This document shows, one piece after another, positions 37,376-50,346 of a DNA stretch of 64,000 bases. Both the position numbers and the translations under genes were made by a program. The stretch covers positions 28,419,422-28,483,421 of the forward strand of contig NC_135141.1 of NCBI RefSeq assembly GCF_051014445.1. The letters are read 5' to 3'. A model generated the notes under the pieces. That model saw only the letters and a list, made by a program, of their open reading frames with translations, did not search any database and was not told where the DNA came from. The DNA comes from Colletes latitarsis (Eukaryota; Arthropoda; Insecta; Hymenoptera; Colletidae). Position 1 is the stretch's first letter, and each line of letters opens with the position of its first letter.

Positions 37376-38396
37376 ATGTGGGTGGTTTGTGTTTCGAATT
37401 CAGTTTAGTTTCATTATTGGAGTTACAAGTCGCGGCAAAACAATCCCCCACATTTTGATCCGCCACCATTTTACTAAATTAATACGAACAAAGGAAGCAG
37501 ACATTATCGGATTACGCGAAACACCACATTAGAAATGTTCAGCTTAAATTGTTAAATTCATTCGTAGATCATCGAAAGCGTGCCCTAACAAAAGAAATAG
37601 AATCGATAAATAAAATAAAACAAGTCGACTGGCTTGATAACATTGCGCAGTAAATGAAAATGGCTTCCTGAAGTTTCGGGGGGCAAACGTCGAGCGAGAA
37701 ACATTTTCGAAATTTGGATTCCATCCAGGACTATTCTCCGGGCGGTTGTGTCCGCTGTATTTTCCAGCGTCCTTCCCAATAAAGGGACGAGGCCTACAAG
37801 GGGTGGTTTCCAGGGGGCGTAGCTGCGCGCGAAATTTCGTTACGCGGACCGTGATTCCCCAGCCGCCGGCCGTGAGTTTGAAAATTTAAAGGGTGCAAAT
37901 GAGAACGGGCGCGAACCAACCCCCTTCGACGCTGCAACGCCTCCACCTGACGGGGGATGAAGTTTGCTCCCCCGACGAAACAGAGATTTTTCGAGTCACG
38001 TCCGTTTTACTCGTCACCATTTTCTTTAAGAGACTCTCTCGACGGTAATTCTTCCCCCTCCCCTCCCCCGTGCAACCCCTCGGGCCAGCGAACCGTGAAC
38101 AACTAGAGGGACCCAGGGCTTTTTCATCGACGTCGTTTCAGCGGATTAAAATTCTCGCTAAATGCTCAGTGCTTCCCTTTTTTTATTACAAATTTCTAAA
38201 TTCTATTTGGACCAATCACGGGGTTTCTACGAGTCGGGGAAGTATGGGGCGAGCTCCTACGTTAACCCTTCGGTGCATGAATTTTCGTTCGTTGTTTGGT
38301 GAAAAGAGTTTCTTGCATGTATTGTGAATTATATAGCTTGATACGAAATAGTAAACAGTGAAATGTTTGCACGAGTAAATACTACACGTTCACATA

Positions 38397-39483
38397 CAGG
38401 GTGTTCGGCCACCCCTGGGAAAAATTTTAATAGAGGATTCTAGAGGCCAAAATAAGACGAAAATCAAGGATACCAATTTGTTGATGGAGGCTTCGTTAAA
38501 AAGTTATTAACAATTAAATTCAAAAATTTCAAATCGTTCTGGAAAAATTATTTTCGGTTACGGGGGTCAATTACAATTATTTTTGGTGAATACACATACA
38601 CTCGAAATCCTACCCACTTTCGAGAAAAAAATTCGAGAAGGCGTGAAATTTTTCGACAAAATTAAAAAATTTCAAATCGTTATAAAAAAATTATTTTTAA
38701 TTGCGGTGGTTAATTACAATCATTTTTGGTGAATAGACATACCCTCGAAATCCTACCCACTTGCGAGAAAAAAATTCGGGAAGGTGTGAAATTTTTCGAT
38801 GAAAAAAAAAATTTCAAATCGTTCTAAAAAAAATATTTTTAGCTGTAGGGATCAATTACAATCATTTTTGGTGAAGAGTCATATCCCCGAAATCCTACTC
38901 ATTTCCTAGAAAAAAATTCGGGAAGGTGTGAAATTTTTCGATGAAAAAAAAAAATTTCAAATCGTTCAAAAAAAAATATTTTTGGCTGTAGGGGTCAATT
39001 ACAATCATTTTTGGTGAGGAGTCATATCCCCGAAATCCTACTCATTTCCTAGAAAAAAATTCGGTAAAGTGTGAAATTTTTCGATGAAAAGAAAAAATTT
39101 CAAATCGTTCAAAAAAAAATATTTTTGACTGTAGGGGTCAATTACAATCATTTTTGGTGAATAGACATACCCTCGAAATCCTACCCACTTGCAAGAAAAA
39201 AATTCGGGAAGGTGTGAAATTTTTCGATGAAAAAAAAAATTTCAAATCGTTCTAAAAAAAATATTTTTGGCTGTAGGGGTCAATTACAATCATTTTTGGT
39301 GAACAGACATACCCCCGAAATCCTGCGCATTTTCGAGAAAAAAATTCAATACGAGCGGAATTTTAAACGTTAATAACTTTTTAACGAAGCCTCTATCAAC
39401 AAATTGGTATTCTTGATTTTCGTCTTATTTTGGCCTCTAGAATCCCCCGTTAATATTGTTCCCAGAGGTGGCCGAACACCCTG
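38397..39483. mobile_element. TA-MITE, copy 3 (1087 bp)
   Basis: It begins CAGGGTGTTCGGCCACCCCT and ends GGCCGAACACCCTG, with TA on both sides. The long terminal inverted repeat is well kept (AAAATAAGACGAAAATCAAG on the left, the complement on the right). The interior is six units of 142-143 bp, anchored by GAAATCCT at 38604, 38747, 38889, 39032, 39174 and 39317. It lacks the GGTACCTA module of copies 1 and 2. Non-coding. Confidence 0.92.
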
Positions 39484-39618
39484 TATAGAAAATAGCGAAG
39501 TGAAAATTAGACGTGCAAACTTTGAAATTAAATATATGTAATAAATATTTCTGAATGAGGACGTCTTATTTGCAATACCATTGTTCCAAATACTATACTG
39601 TGAAATGTTACTATTTAA

Positions 39619-40037
39619 CCCTCTATGGGCCCGTGTAACTTTCAGGTCACATGTTAATATATCGACAGTTTACAAAATAATATTAGTTTTCTCACAAGAT
39701 GACGTGTACGTATTAATTATTTAATGTTTCTGAGATAACTAATAACTAGACTGCGGATATTTATGCATTTATGGGAAATTTAAATTTTCAAAAAACTACA
39801 GAATGCATTTAATATGCTAAAATATAAGAAATGTTTCAAGTAAGATACGAATTATTATATTTAGGGGTTGAGACAACCCTCTATAAAGTTCCCATTTCAT
39901 TAATTCTATTAATAAAAATACGAATTTGCATAAAGATCCGCAGTCTATTAATAACAATATTGATGACGGTTGGCAGCATCAAATATCAAAGTGGTTCGTA
40001 AGTTTATATTCAAGAAAAAAATTCGGCCCATAGAGGG
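39619..40037. mobile_element. TTAA-flanked MITE, piggyBac-like (419 bp)
   Basis: CCCTCTATGGGCC at the left is exactly inverted at the right as GGCCCATAGAGGG, and both ends abut TTAA (39615-39618 and 40038-40041). TTAA target duplication with termini starting CCC is typical of piggyBac-type elements. It contains a second, nested MITE and no coding sequence. Confidence 0.85.
39749..39945. mobile_element. TA-flanked MITE nested in the TTAA element (197 bp)
   Basis: GACTGCGGATATTTATGCA on the left pairs with TGCATAAAGATCCGCAGTC on the right, about 18 of 19 positions, with TA directly outside both ends. This is the pattern of a Tc1/mariner-type MITE inserted into the older TTAA element. Confidence 0.75.
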
Positions 40038-40950
40038 TTAAAGTAATTATGTTATCGACCGAACTACATGGTACTATAAAAAATTGAGGGGTAAATATCT
40101 CTTATTTGCACTACTATTAGATGTGATAGTTTGAAATATTATATATCACATGTAGCTAAACACATGAGAAAATAAAAATATTTACATTCTGTTTACTGTT
40201 TTTCCACGGCGTACGAATATCAGAGTAACAGTGCACCGATAATGTTGACGGTGATCGAACAATACAGAAGTGGAGAATGGGAACTGGAAGCAAATAAAAT
40301 CGTCAAATAAAAATTAGAATTCGAATTGTTTTAAGTACGTCCACTCGAATGAACATCACGAATGGCGTTGTTTTTATTCGTCCGTCGATAAAAATTTTGC
40401 TCCCGTCCCGGTCGACGAGTGACGTACCTTTTCGACCCTCGCCGAGAAATCGGGATGAAGTAAAAAGAGCTAAACCAACAGCGGGGCGCAACATTTTGGC
40501 CTGGAAAGCTGCTTAGCCACTCGCCGCGTTCGCCTGGTTTAGCTACCCCGCGACTATTTTCTCTTTTCCAAGTCGAAAATAAAGCCGAAAGGAAAGCAGT
40601 TCGACACGCTTCCCAGACGTTCGAAAGCTTCGACCGTTGCTCTTTCCTCGAGGGATGAATATCGTTAGATATTTCTCAACGCTACCGTAATCGTTCTAAA
40701 TTGTACTTTTCCCACCGTATTACCGATAATAGAGAATAAACTTGTTTCTCCGGAATCATCCAACGATTTACGGAAAGAAAATAAATGATAAAGTGGTACT
40801 GGCACCCCCGTCGTGTCGTATCGTTTTAACGCCTGATTCGATTCAACAGGCCGTTCTATTGTTCGAGAGAAATCAGTCCGAAAACGCGCGAACTCCTCGG
40901 GCGGGCAACGTTGAAATAAACGTTTCCGGGATCGAATAAATCGCACTCAC

Positions 40951-41104
40951 CCACGTGGAAAGCAACGAGGTGCCGTAATTCAGGATCGACGCCCAGTCGG
41001 GAACGTCTCGATACGTCCTGGTAGCCCAGCTTTTGGAGAAATTGGTCCTGTATCTCCAGCGGTTTTTCGTGGCTGGCCAATCTTCTTCCGGTCTCGCCTC
41101 CGTA
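40951..41104 (-). CDS. Phlpp: Phlpp exon 2: second half of the Ras-association-like domain
   Basis: On the minus strand the exon follows TTTTTTTCAG and ends before GTGAGT. It is 154 bp, entering in phase 0 (matching the exon at 56885-58562) and leaving in phase 1 (matching 17524-17658). It encodes YGGETGRRLASHEKPLEIQD, then QFLQKLGYQDVSRRSRLGVD and PELRHLVAFHV. The order GETGRRL, EKPLEIQ, QxLxxLGYQD, LxxFHVG matches the conserved end of the Ras-association-like domain in PHLPP proteins as I know the family. Joined to exon 1 it reads SLFIQ then YGGE without interruption. The domain sits N-terminal to the PH domain. Introns of 15.8 kb and 23.3 kb lie on either side. Confidence 0.88.
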
Positions 41105-41382
41105 CTGAAAAAAACCAACGTAATCTCTTAATGGATCTCATCGAAGAGCGCGCTAAACGCAGCGGGGAATCTCAACGGATCGCAGGAAAACTCAGCTGCT
41201 CGAATCTCGAATGAATACTCGCGAATAAATTTATTTACGATACAACAGTGTTAGGTTTTTATTTTTTTTTTTCAACGGGTTATGTCTCGAATTAAATCAC
41301 GAATATTACTTTTCTGTATTTTCCGTCTCGTTTCTGAAAATCGCGCCTACGCTGCTTCGTTAAAATAATTATTCTACATACA

Positions 41383-41448
41383 GCAATTCAATTTAACATA
41401 AATTGCTAACAAATAATATTTATGAGAATCTGAATGCGTCAAATTGAC
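41383..41448 (+). repeat. Dispersed repeat, left copy of an inverted pair
   Basis: CAATTCAATTTAACATAAAT, TTGCTAACAA, ATATTTATGAG and CTGAATGCGTCAAATTGAC occur here in order. The reverse complement of the same series is at 44524-44607. Confidence 0.7.
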
Positions 41449-42740
41449 GCGTACCGTAAACCTACTGTTAATTAGTTTTCGTCGTTCGGTAGGAAATCGA
41501 ATGATCCACGGTTAGATCGAAACTGAGGCTCGAACGTCTCGACAATCGTGTTTATCGTCCTAGCGGGATTTTAATATCGTCGACTGTGAAACTTCCTGTG
41601 AAAGTTTCAGATTCGTTATCACCCGTACCTAAGAAACTGTTTCCTCGAATCGTCGATCGAACGGTTTCCCGGACAAGAAGTCACAGTTCGGTCAAACATC
41701 CTCTTTAGGTGCAATCAGTCGGAATACGACGAACTTTGATCTTCCCAGAATCGGTTTTACCATTTCTCTTCGATCTTTCGTCTTTGTCGACTTTGCGTAT
41801 TTTTATTTCTCGCAATTTTTCCATCGTTTTCGGAACAACGCACAAGAGATTCAGCGCATCTTCGGTGTACTGTTCGACGAGGGGACTTCGAACGTTTAAA
41901 TGATTAATAGAAAAGTGATTCTCCAGTTTATCGATGTTTCCTAATTTTTAGTGTTCGAGTCATAGTTTTTATACGAACGTTTTATTTCCGTGTCGCTGTG
42001 GACGGCGTTGTATTTGCGGATGACACGAATTTCTGTTTAGCGACACGGAAGCGTGACGACGGTTAAAAGTTTGTTCCGAAATATTATTAAAAATAATCGA
42101 CCGCGAGCACGCGAGATTTTTACATCGTCGTTTCGCCCACGCGTAATTAAAATATCTCGTCTCTGCTCGAATATTCGCGGAAACGCCACGTTTTTGGATA
42201 CAATTTTTCACATTAGCGCGTATTGTCGCCGTTTACCCGTGAAAATACTTGTTTTTCAAAATTTGAACAGATCGACGTGGTATAATAAAGACCACTGCCG
42301 ATAGACATTGGAAAATATATAATTATAATTTATAAATTATTAAACCACTCTCTGTATAAAATTACTGGAATTTTATTTTTTCACCGCGAGGAGACAATTG
42401 TTTGGTTAAAAATGCGTACGAAATGTGAGGCACAATTTTTATTTAAGAAGTTTTGTTTTCGAGAAAATCGATTTTGAATGTATCTTGATTATTACTACTT
42501 ACGGTTGTTATTATACACTTATTTACAATATTGTTTCATTCGAAATTGTCATTAAAAAATACAGTCTGTTTTAACTGGAACTATCCACTGAAATATTAAT
42601 ATCAACGATAATGTTTAAGACCAACGTTTTAAGTAGAAACATCGAGCGTTGGTCAGTCACGTTAACCAAGCCAATCAAGTAAGAAACTTACAGTAAATGA
42701 TTACTGGTATTTTCGAATAAAAAGGAGGGTAAATCCTTTG

Positions 42741-42853
42741 AAAGAAAAGCAAAATCCAATATTTTTAAAGAAAGAGTAACGGACCGATTCACAAAGCAAA
42801 TAAGCTTCTTTGTGTTTCGCTTGCTTCACAAATATTGGACTTTACTTTTCTTC
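42741..42853. repeat. Foldback of about 113 bp
   Basis: AAAGAAAAGCAAAATCCAAT at the left pairs imperfectly with ATTGGACTTTACTTTTCTTC at the right. Inside, CACAAAG pairs with CTTTGTG. It may be a small MITE; no clear target duplication was identified. Confidence 0.55.
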
Positions 42854-43619
42854 TCTTCTGACGAGGTCTCTTTTGTATAAAGCTACAACAACTTTGTGAT
42901 GAGATTTCCATAAATAAAAAAAATATTGTTTTCTCCAGAAAAATGTATAAATACCCACAATTTAAATTTTATTCATATATTTCCTAAATTCAATTTGTGT
43001 TGTAATAAATGAAACTTGAATCGAGCTATGGTACGTATTACGTTTGAGTGCAAAGGGTTAACAAATAGCTATTATCGTCAATTAATTTTCACTCAAAGAG
43101 AGGCAAAGTATCGTAGCAGACTAAAGAAAAATGTTTCGCGACGTGTGTTCGGTCCTCGTTAGGTAAATTCCGAAATCTATGAATGAAACAAAGGCAATAA
43201 ACATTGCTCATTCGTGTGGCAACGAGCAGACGCGTGCACATAAAGGCTGTCTATATGTAGAGACGACTGCAGTACCTGCAATACTCTCGAGACGCAACCG
43301 TGGATTATTCCCTTTCTCCTAAGTTCAGCAATTCAGCGTAATTTCCTTTGGAGCCACTATCATCGCCGACAAAGCTCGTGTAGTTGTATACCCAAATTGC
43401 CATAAAAGCGCATCCTCGTTGAAGGCGAGCGAGTGTCCTCGCCGCGCTCTATACAGAGTCCGATCTAATGAGGATTTGTCTCTAAGCTACGTTAAACCAT
43501 CCGTCCTCTAAATTTCCGATAATACAGACTTCGAAAGAAAAAATAATCAAACTTCAAAAACATACAACTATCAATAAACAAGAACCTAAAATTCCTTTCA
43601 AGAAAAGATTTCCCTCTTT

Positions 43620-44396
43620 CAGAGCCGAATAATTACCCGGTTATTTGAAAGCATATTCCTTCCTTATATCAAATACATTTATTCTTTCTTTAGAATATTA
43701 TTAAAACCTTCACATTTATTGGTCACAAAATTTTTCAATATCCTTGTATATTTAATTTTTTTTCTCGAAAGTGGGTAGAATTTCAGGGGTATGTCTATTC
43801 ACCAAAAATGATTGTAATTGACCCCAGCAACTGAAAATAATTTTTTTAGAAAGATTTGAAATTTTTTAATTTCACCGAAATATTTATCCACCTTCTCGAA
43901 TTTTTTTCTCGAAACTGAGTAGGATTTCGAAGGTATGTCTATTCACCAAAAATGATTGTAATTGACCCTGCAATCGAAAGTAATTTTTCCAGAACGATTT
44001 GAAACAAGTGAAATTTCAGTGATACATATCAACGTATGGTCAGACATTGTATTTTCGTTTAGGAATTTTTTTCTCGAAAATGGGTAGGATTTCGAGGGTA
44101 TGTCTATTCACCAAAAATGCTTGTAATTGACCCCTGTAACTATATATAATTTTTTTAGTGTGATTTGAAATTTTTTAATTTCGTCGAAAAATTTTACATC
44201 TTCTCGAATTTTTTTCTCGAAAGTGGGTAGGATTTCGAAGGTATGTGTATTCACCAAAAATGATTGTACTTGACCCCCACAAATGAAAATAATTTTTTTA
44301 GAACTATTCGAAAATTTTTTTTTCCGTCGAAAAATTTAGGCACCTTCTATTATAATTATTCAGATAACCGGGTGCTTGATAATCCGGACAATACTG
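43620..44396. mobile_element. Probable pogo-like element interrupted by a TA-MITE fragment
   Basis: The right end, read in reverse from 44396, is CAGTATTGTCCGGATTATCA then AGCACCCGGTTATCTGAATA, followed outside by TA. The CAGTATTGTCCGGATTATC start is typical of pogo/Tigger inverted repeats. At 43620-43650 a shorter related sequence (ACCCGGTTATTTGAA) faces it and may be the worn left end. No transposase is visible. Confidence 0.5.
43757..44340. mobile_element. Internal fragment of the TA-MITE family
   Basis: Four interior units with the GGGTAGGATTTCG core match the middle of the complete copies, but both termini are missing. A further piece of the terminal repeat, TTCTTGATTTTCGTCTTATT, is stranded at 44504-44523. 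Confidence 0.85.
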
Positions 44397-44523
44397 TACC
44401 AGCTTTCTTAATTTCCCGATAAATCATTCTTGGGATATAAAGCGACACACAGAGGTGGACATTCGTACGTTTCGTATTTTTGGGCGCGGAGTATCTAAAA
44501 ATATTCTTGATTTTCGTCTTATT

Positions 44524-44607
44524 GTCAATTTGACGCATTCAGATTCGAAACTTAACGTTATAGGACTCATAAATATCACTTGTTAGCAATTTATGTTGAA
44601 TTGAATT
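44524..44607 (-). repeat. Dispersed repeat, right copy of an inverted pair
   Basis: Reverse complement of the repeat at 41383-41448, with about 21 extra bases in the middle. It begins directly at the broken edge of the TA-MITE piece ending at 44523. Confidence 0.7.
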
Positions 44608-47600
44608 GATGTAACGATATGGACGTATACTCTAATTAAAAGAAAAAAACTGCATTTCAATGCAACTGCCAACGTAGCGAATTATAATAAAAATATACAC
44701 AACGAGTGTCCGTAAATCTAGTGTTAAAATTGTCCCTAGAGTTGGTCGTACATCCCATGTTTATTTGATAAAATATTTCGCTCCCGATCGTAAGTTTTCT
44801 ATTACTGACGAACGAGTATTTTATTTCACCGACGTACGAATTCTCCCCCGAAATCTGTTATCGCGGTTGCTATTATTTCAACGCGACGTTCTTTTTGTCG
44901 GAATAGAATTCCGGCCAACGGGACGAAAATTCTTTTTCGAACACGAAAAGCTGGAGATCCTTCCATTCGCCAAAATCTCATCTCCAAAGAAACGGGATAT
45001 TGCGAGCGGAGCCAAGCTTCGCGAGAAGTAGCTTTTCTCGAAAAAAGATTCTTCGTTCCGTCATCCATTCTCTGATCGGTCGATTCGATTTCGTCCAACG
45101 ATCCGCCCTGTCAACTTGGAAACGTATTGTCGCGTGTGTCGATCGTCGATTACGGACGAAAACAAATGGCACGAATTCTCGCGAAATTTCTCTTTACAGA
45201 GCCGCGTGCAAAAGGTCTTTAATGAAGGATCATTAAAACCATCGTTATTTCGATGACCGTGCCTCTGTATCCCTTCGATGAATTGATTGGGGACCTTTCA
45301 ACGTCGCGAACGCTCACAATCAGTATGGATTTTCGACGCTGTTATTGCGGATTTGTGGTCCCATTCGAATTGCTAAATTTCGAGGACTATTTCAATCACG
45401 ATTCGGTCTACTTCATAGAAAACGGTCATTTATACGCATAGTACTCCGTATTGCTTGCTTATTCTTGTCAGAAAAGAGCACTGTTTGATCGAATTGAAAT
45501 TTTTATGAAAATTGTTCTCAAAATTATTTTGTCGATACCGAATAATTTGAAATTTCTAGCTCGAAATGTCAACTACGTTACTTTTTGTGCAACTCGATAT
45601 ATGACTGGGATCGTAAGGCATAATATTACAATTTCTATGAAAAATTTCATGTTAAAAAAAACCCTGACCTCCTCAAGCGAAATCAATTGAATAATCACAA
45701 AAGTATGTGATTTGGATTAGCTAATTTTCGGAGAATCACGTGTCGTAGGAAATGTTTAGAGACTTGTATAATTTTATAGAATGCTTTTTCGAATTTCCAG
45801 GTAAATTTTCTCACGCTTCTCTCTCGATCTATTCATTTTCTAAAAGGTATTCTTTTACGCAAACTCGTTTCGCGCAAGACAAAACTGATCCTCAGACGTA
45901 ACTTAAAACTAACACGGACGCTAGATGAAAGGACACTCTGAACTAACGCTGCCTCTAAAACACGAAACACTATAATCCGAATGTTTAGCCTCTATATTAC
46001 GGAAGAAAATTGGAACTTGTATTTTTAGAATGGAATTATGTTTCACGGTGAAATAATTTGTCCAAGATCGAGCTATAATCGAAATTTCTAGTCTCCGTGT
46101 TACAGAAGGAAATTGGAATTGAAATTTTCGAATGCAACAATTATATGCAATTGAAATTTTAGAATAAACGCGAGCCAGTAAAAAATTTCACGAAACCATA
46201 AGGAACTTTGAAAGGAATAAGCATGCTTGACCCTTTCACTGTACCGAAATTAATTTTCTCCATTCTCTTTTGCAAAGCTATCGCGATTTTCTTTCCGTAG
46301 AAGCAAAGCACGTGCAAATATACCGAGGTCTCGTAACAAAAATTAGACGAGTGAAATAACTACAGAATGCTCGACGCCATTTTTATAATAAATTACATTT
46401 TCGATCTCTTTTTTATTATCTCTCGCGATAGTAATTGAATTTTATTACACGAACGGCAACCTTTAATTAAAATCGAGCGAATAGACGGGACGGACATTTT
46501 TTTTATACGTAAAAGCAGGAATGACAACGGATTAATTTAAAAATATATTTAATTTTCTTTGCAAAGGATTCTCCAACGGTTGTTACATCGCTACAAAATT
46601 ATATTTATCTCCGTACCGAACGAGTCACACTCTTTATTAATTAAATTTCGTTCCAATTAAAACCCATAATTATATTATTTTGCTTAAAGTAATAAATTTA
46701 ATAAATTCCTTTATTAAAACCGGTGTAGTTGTCCGTGTCGTTGAAAGGAATTATTAACAATTTTCGCTGCAGTTCGACGGATCTTTGTTCTACTTTTTTT
46801 CAATTCAATTTCTTAATAGAAGTCGCGATGTCAAAGCGCAAAAATATTCCTCGTCTTTATTCGACGTCTACTTATAGCAAAAGGCACGGAACTGTACCAA
46901 CGATTGTTTATCATTTTTCTCATCCTTTCTGCACAATTACATTTTTCATTAGAAAAATCCGGCTCCTTTGAGAGGATCGTCGTCGTATTACGGGCGACCT
47001 GTGCTCGCGTTATTTGCTGTCGCTTCATTACGAGAACGTTTCGTGTTATTTTATGCCTTTCAGAAGGGATAAAAAGTAATGCGTCTTTTCAGAACATCCT
47101 TTCATTTCTAATGGCTCGCGTTTTATCTCGTCGCTCCTTGGAACTCGATTCAATTACCGTCGGAGAGCCCAAAGTTCAATTACGAATATTGTTTAAAACT
47201 TCTCGTAATTAATTAGCGTTTCGTTCATAAAAATAACGCTTCGAAGAACATTTAGAAACAATTCGATTGTAATTACCGCCAACGTGTAGGAGGATCGACG
47301 GTGTCTAATGACAGATATTTAATATTGCAATTATCAACAACAATTGAAGTATAATTACTGTTTTATCGTGCTCGTTAATTACCGAATTAAACGCCTCGTT
47401 CCTATTGTATCGTAACACTTTGTGCAACGCGAAGCGATTTTACCTCGAATATCGTTGATTATTTTGCAATAACAATCTACGCACGCCTAATCGATGCTCT
47501 GATTTTCGTTACTTCGTTGTAAATTGCGTTGTTTCGTTTAATTATCTCTGCTCGATCAGTGCAGCCGAATTTATTAAACTGAAGAGAATTTTAATAGCAA

Positions 47601-50157
47601 AATACTATGTAGACGAAAGCTATAGGGAGACTCGTGGAAAAAAATATTTATTCTATTATTTTACGTGGTTCTATATCACACAAGCTCTTCTAATAAATCT
47701 TATCAAATGAATTATTTTTTAATTGAATATTGTGGTTGAAAATATTCGATTTCAATGGAATTTTTTAAAAGTTCAGTTTGAATTATTCAATATTTCTCTG
47801 ACGAGGGAGCTTTGACATTGTGCATTTTGGCGAAGTCGCTACGATCTAGACCAATCGTTTCGTCAGAAAGGGTTCAAAGAACGGAAGACGAGTGATCGAT
47901 CGATCGAGGGAGAGAAGAATGACGCGAGTAAGCTATCGAGTGAATCGGCGAGCGCGCGAAACGAAGACAAGAGGCAGAAAGGGCAAAATCGGAGGTGAAA
48001 TTGGCGCGAAAAGAAAGAATCCAACGATCCGAACGGTTTCAGCTTTAAAATCCTCGTTAACGTCGTGAAAGCCTTATTTTCGTTCGATGGAAACGACATT
48101 ATCGATTCGCCGGACCGCACGAGAGAAACTAGGCTACCTGTATCCCTCCGGAAGCTCGCACGTAATTAACAAAACTCATTATAAACGTCCAGCACGTGGA
48201 CGTATCTAGGTTCGCCATGGTGATTTCGTTCGAAGACGGAACCATACGATCTCTTCCTTAATTTACGCGGTTATAATAATTTTCTAGTAATTTTTTCTAA
48301 TAGAGTAGAGACTCATTCTCTGCAACAATCGAGACATTACTTTCCCATCAATGGAAGATCTTTTCCAATGGAATAATTGTAAGGTTTATAAGAATTTATC
48401 AAAATATTTCTCGTTTAAATTAATCACTGACAGAAATGACGAAATCGTTGACGTTAATTGCAGAAAACGTGGTTATTTGGATAGACGGTTCGAACGAAAT
48501 CTATTTCGACATTAATTCATAATTGTCACCGAAAGACGCTTTATCGATAATTTCGTCGAAAATTTCTCGAGTTCGAGCGAGTAATTCCAGCGTTAAAACT
48601 GGCTTGATATAATTTTAGCGGAATATCGAATAATTTATATCGTCGACTGGCTCAGATTCTAAATGACGCCTCGCTCTCGCGTAATTAATCATCAACTTAA
48701 TAAAGTTGCCTATTTTGAATCTCACGGAGACGTGGTGATACAAAAATTTAATATTTAAACAACGGAGTAAAAAATACGTCAGGTACAGAAATATTACTTC
48801 TACAGGCGACGGTGAATAGTTAAAATTAACTATTATCGAGTCTTTTGGTGATTTCAATGCCACAGAAAATTACGTATCTTCTGATCAAAAGAGTTTACCG
48901 AGATTCAGTTGAACTTGAATTAATTTTCGCCATATTAGAGCAGTTTGCTCGATCCAGTTTACCGAATGCCAAATAAATAAATTTATTCACGCAGTTTAAG
49001 ACGAAGGTCAGAATTGATATCGACAAATCTACCCCAACTTTGATTTCAAAGTCAGTTTACTCGCGGCCGACTGCAACTTTGAAACGTTGTCGGCCTGCTC
49101 GCGAGGAGCAATTTACGAGCTGTCGCGTTTAACGAGTCTTTTTTACGGTCGGACGTTATTTAACGATTGTTGCTTTACGACATGTGACGTCGCTACACGA
49201 TTGCCCCTTTTTTAAAAGGCCGTACCTTTTTATATCGCACGCTTCCAATTGCGATGGAGGGAGAACGTTAGAGTGAACGAAATATTCCGTTTAATGGTCC
49301 GCGATAAAGTCACGATCGCTTCGTCAAAGAGCACTTCGCGCGAGGCCAAACATCGTCAAGCAACTTTACGATTTTTATGAAAGCTGTAATCTGGCCGACA
49401 CGACGAGTATTTATTTACTCCGATCTATTTTACTTAGAGGAAATTATCAGACACTTGCAAACTTATGGCACGATTCGAAAAGGATCATTTTGTGCCAGAA
49501 TATAATGATTTTTAATATATTCGAAGTTTCGTTTTACTGGAAGATGTCATTTTCTACAATAAAATGTACTGTTCTCCGATTTTCTGTCCGTATAATACAA
49601 AGAGGACGTTTTTTCAACTGTTGTACAATACATTAGACTATATCGTATTTAGGAACTTGAAATATACACCAAACAATTTTTCTATTTAAAATTTGTCAAA
49701 AATAATTCTTTTGATTTGATCAAATTCCAAATGAAACTTAAACTTTAATTTCTGTAAGAAATATTTCTACTCCGAGTGCTGCGTAGTCAAGCTATTATAA
49801 TATGTATTTTCGTGAAAGGTTTTGGTTGTTTTCCTTAAATGGACGATTGTGGTAGCAAGTTGTAGGGCGCCATAGAAACAGGTGTGTTCCACCTGCGAAA
49901 CTGTGACAAAGGAAGCAGTTTATGACCGGTTCACGGAGCGAACAGGTGTTTAATTACGTAAGTGAGGAGCAAGTTCGCACGCGAGTTAACCGTCTGTCTC
50001 TCGCATTCTCGGGTTTCAGGAATTCTCAACCGAAGTACCGAAAATTTTTCGAATTTATCGGATTCTTCGGTGCACTGTGCCCCAAAAATCGCCCTACTCA
50101 CTTAAAACGTTATTAAACGGACAGTATTAATAGTTGTTACGCTCTTGAGATGTGAAA

Positions 50158-50346
50158 TAAAATAATCTTGTTCCCAAAAGCAATTCTGAAAAAGAGAAAA
50201 CGTTGAGGAAAAATTTGTTTATAATATTATAACTGTTCTGGAGAGTCCAATAATTTTTGAACTAATTACGGAATAATTACTGGACTCTCGAGAACAATTA
50301 TAACACTAAATAAAAATTTGTCTTTTTTGTGAACAAGATTATTTTA
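50158..50346. mobile_element. Foldback MITE (189 bp)
   Basis: TAAAATAATCTTGTTC at the left is exactly inverted at the right as GAACAAGATTATTTTA. Towards the centre AAATTTGT and TATAACTGTTCTGGAGAGTC pair with GACTCTCGAGAACAATTATA and TAAAAATTT. Most of the element can therefore fold into one imperfect hairpin. Non-coding; no certain target duplication. Confidence 0.75.

Larger units (their letters stand above)
17659..40950 (-). other. Phlpp intron 2 (23.3 kb), filled with repeats
   Basis: This is the interval between the phase-1 donor at 40950 and the acceptor at 17659. It holds two complete TA-MITEs, several tandem duplications, a 6.4-kb satellite, and TTAA- and TA-flanked MITEs, each listed separately. 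Stretches without a named repeat (for example 19690-24560, 24870-26020, 35816-37340) are AT-rich with scattered short open frames on both strands. None has a recognisable domain. Confidence 0.75.
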
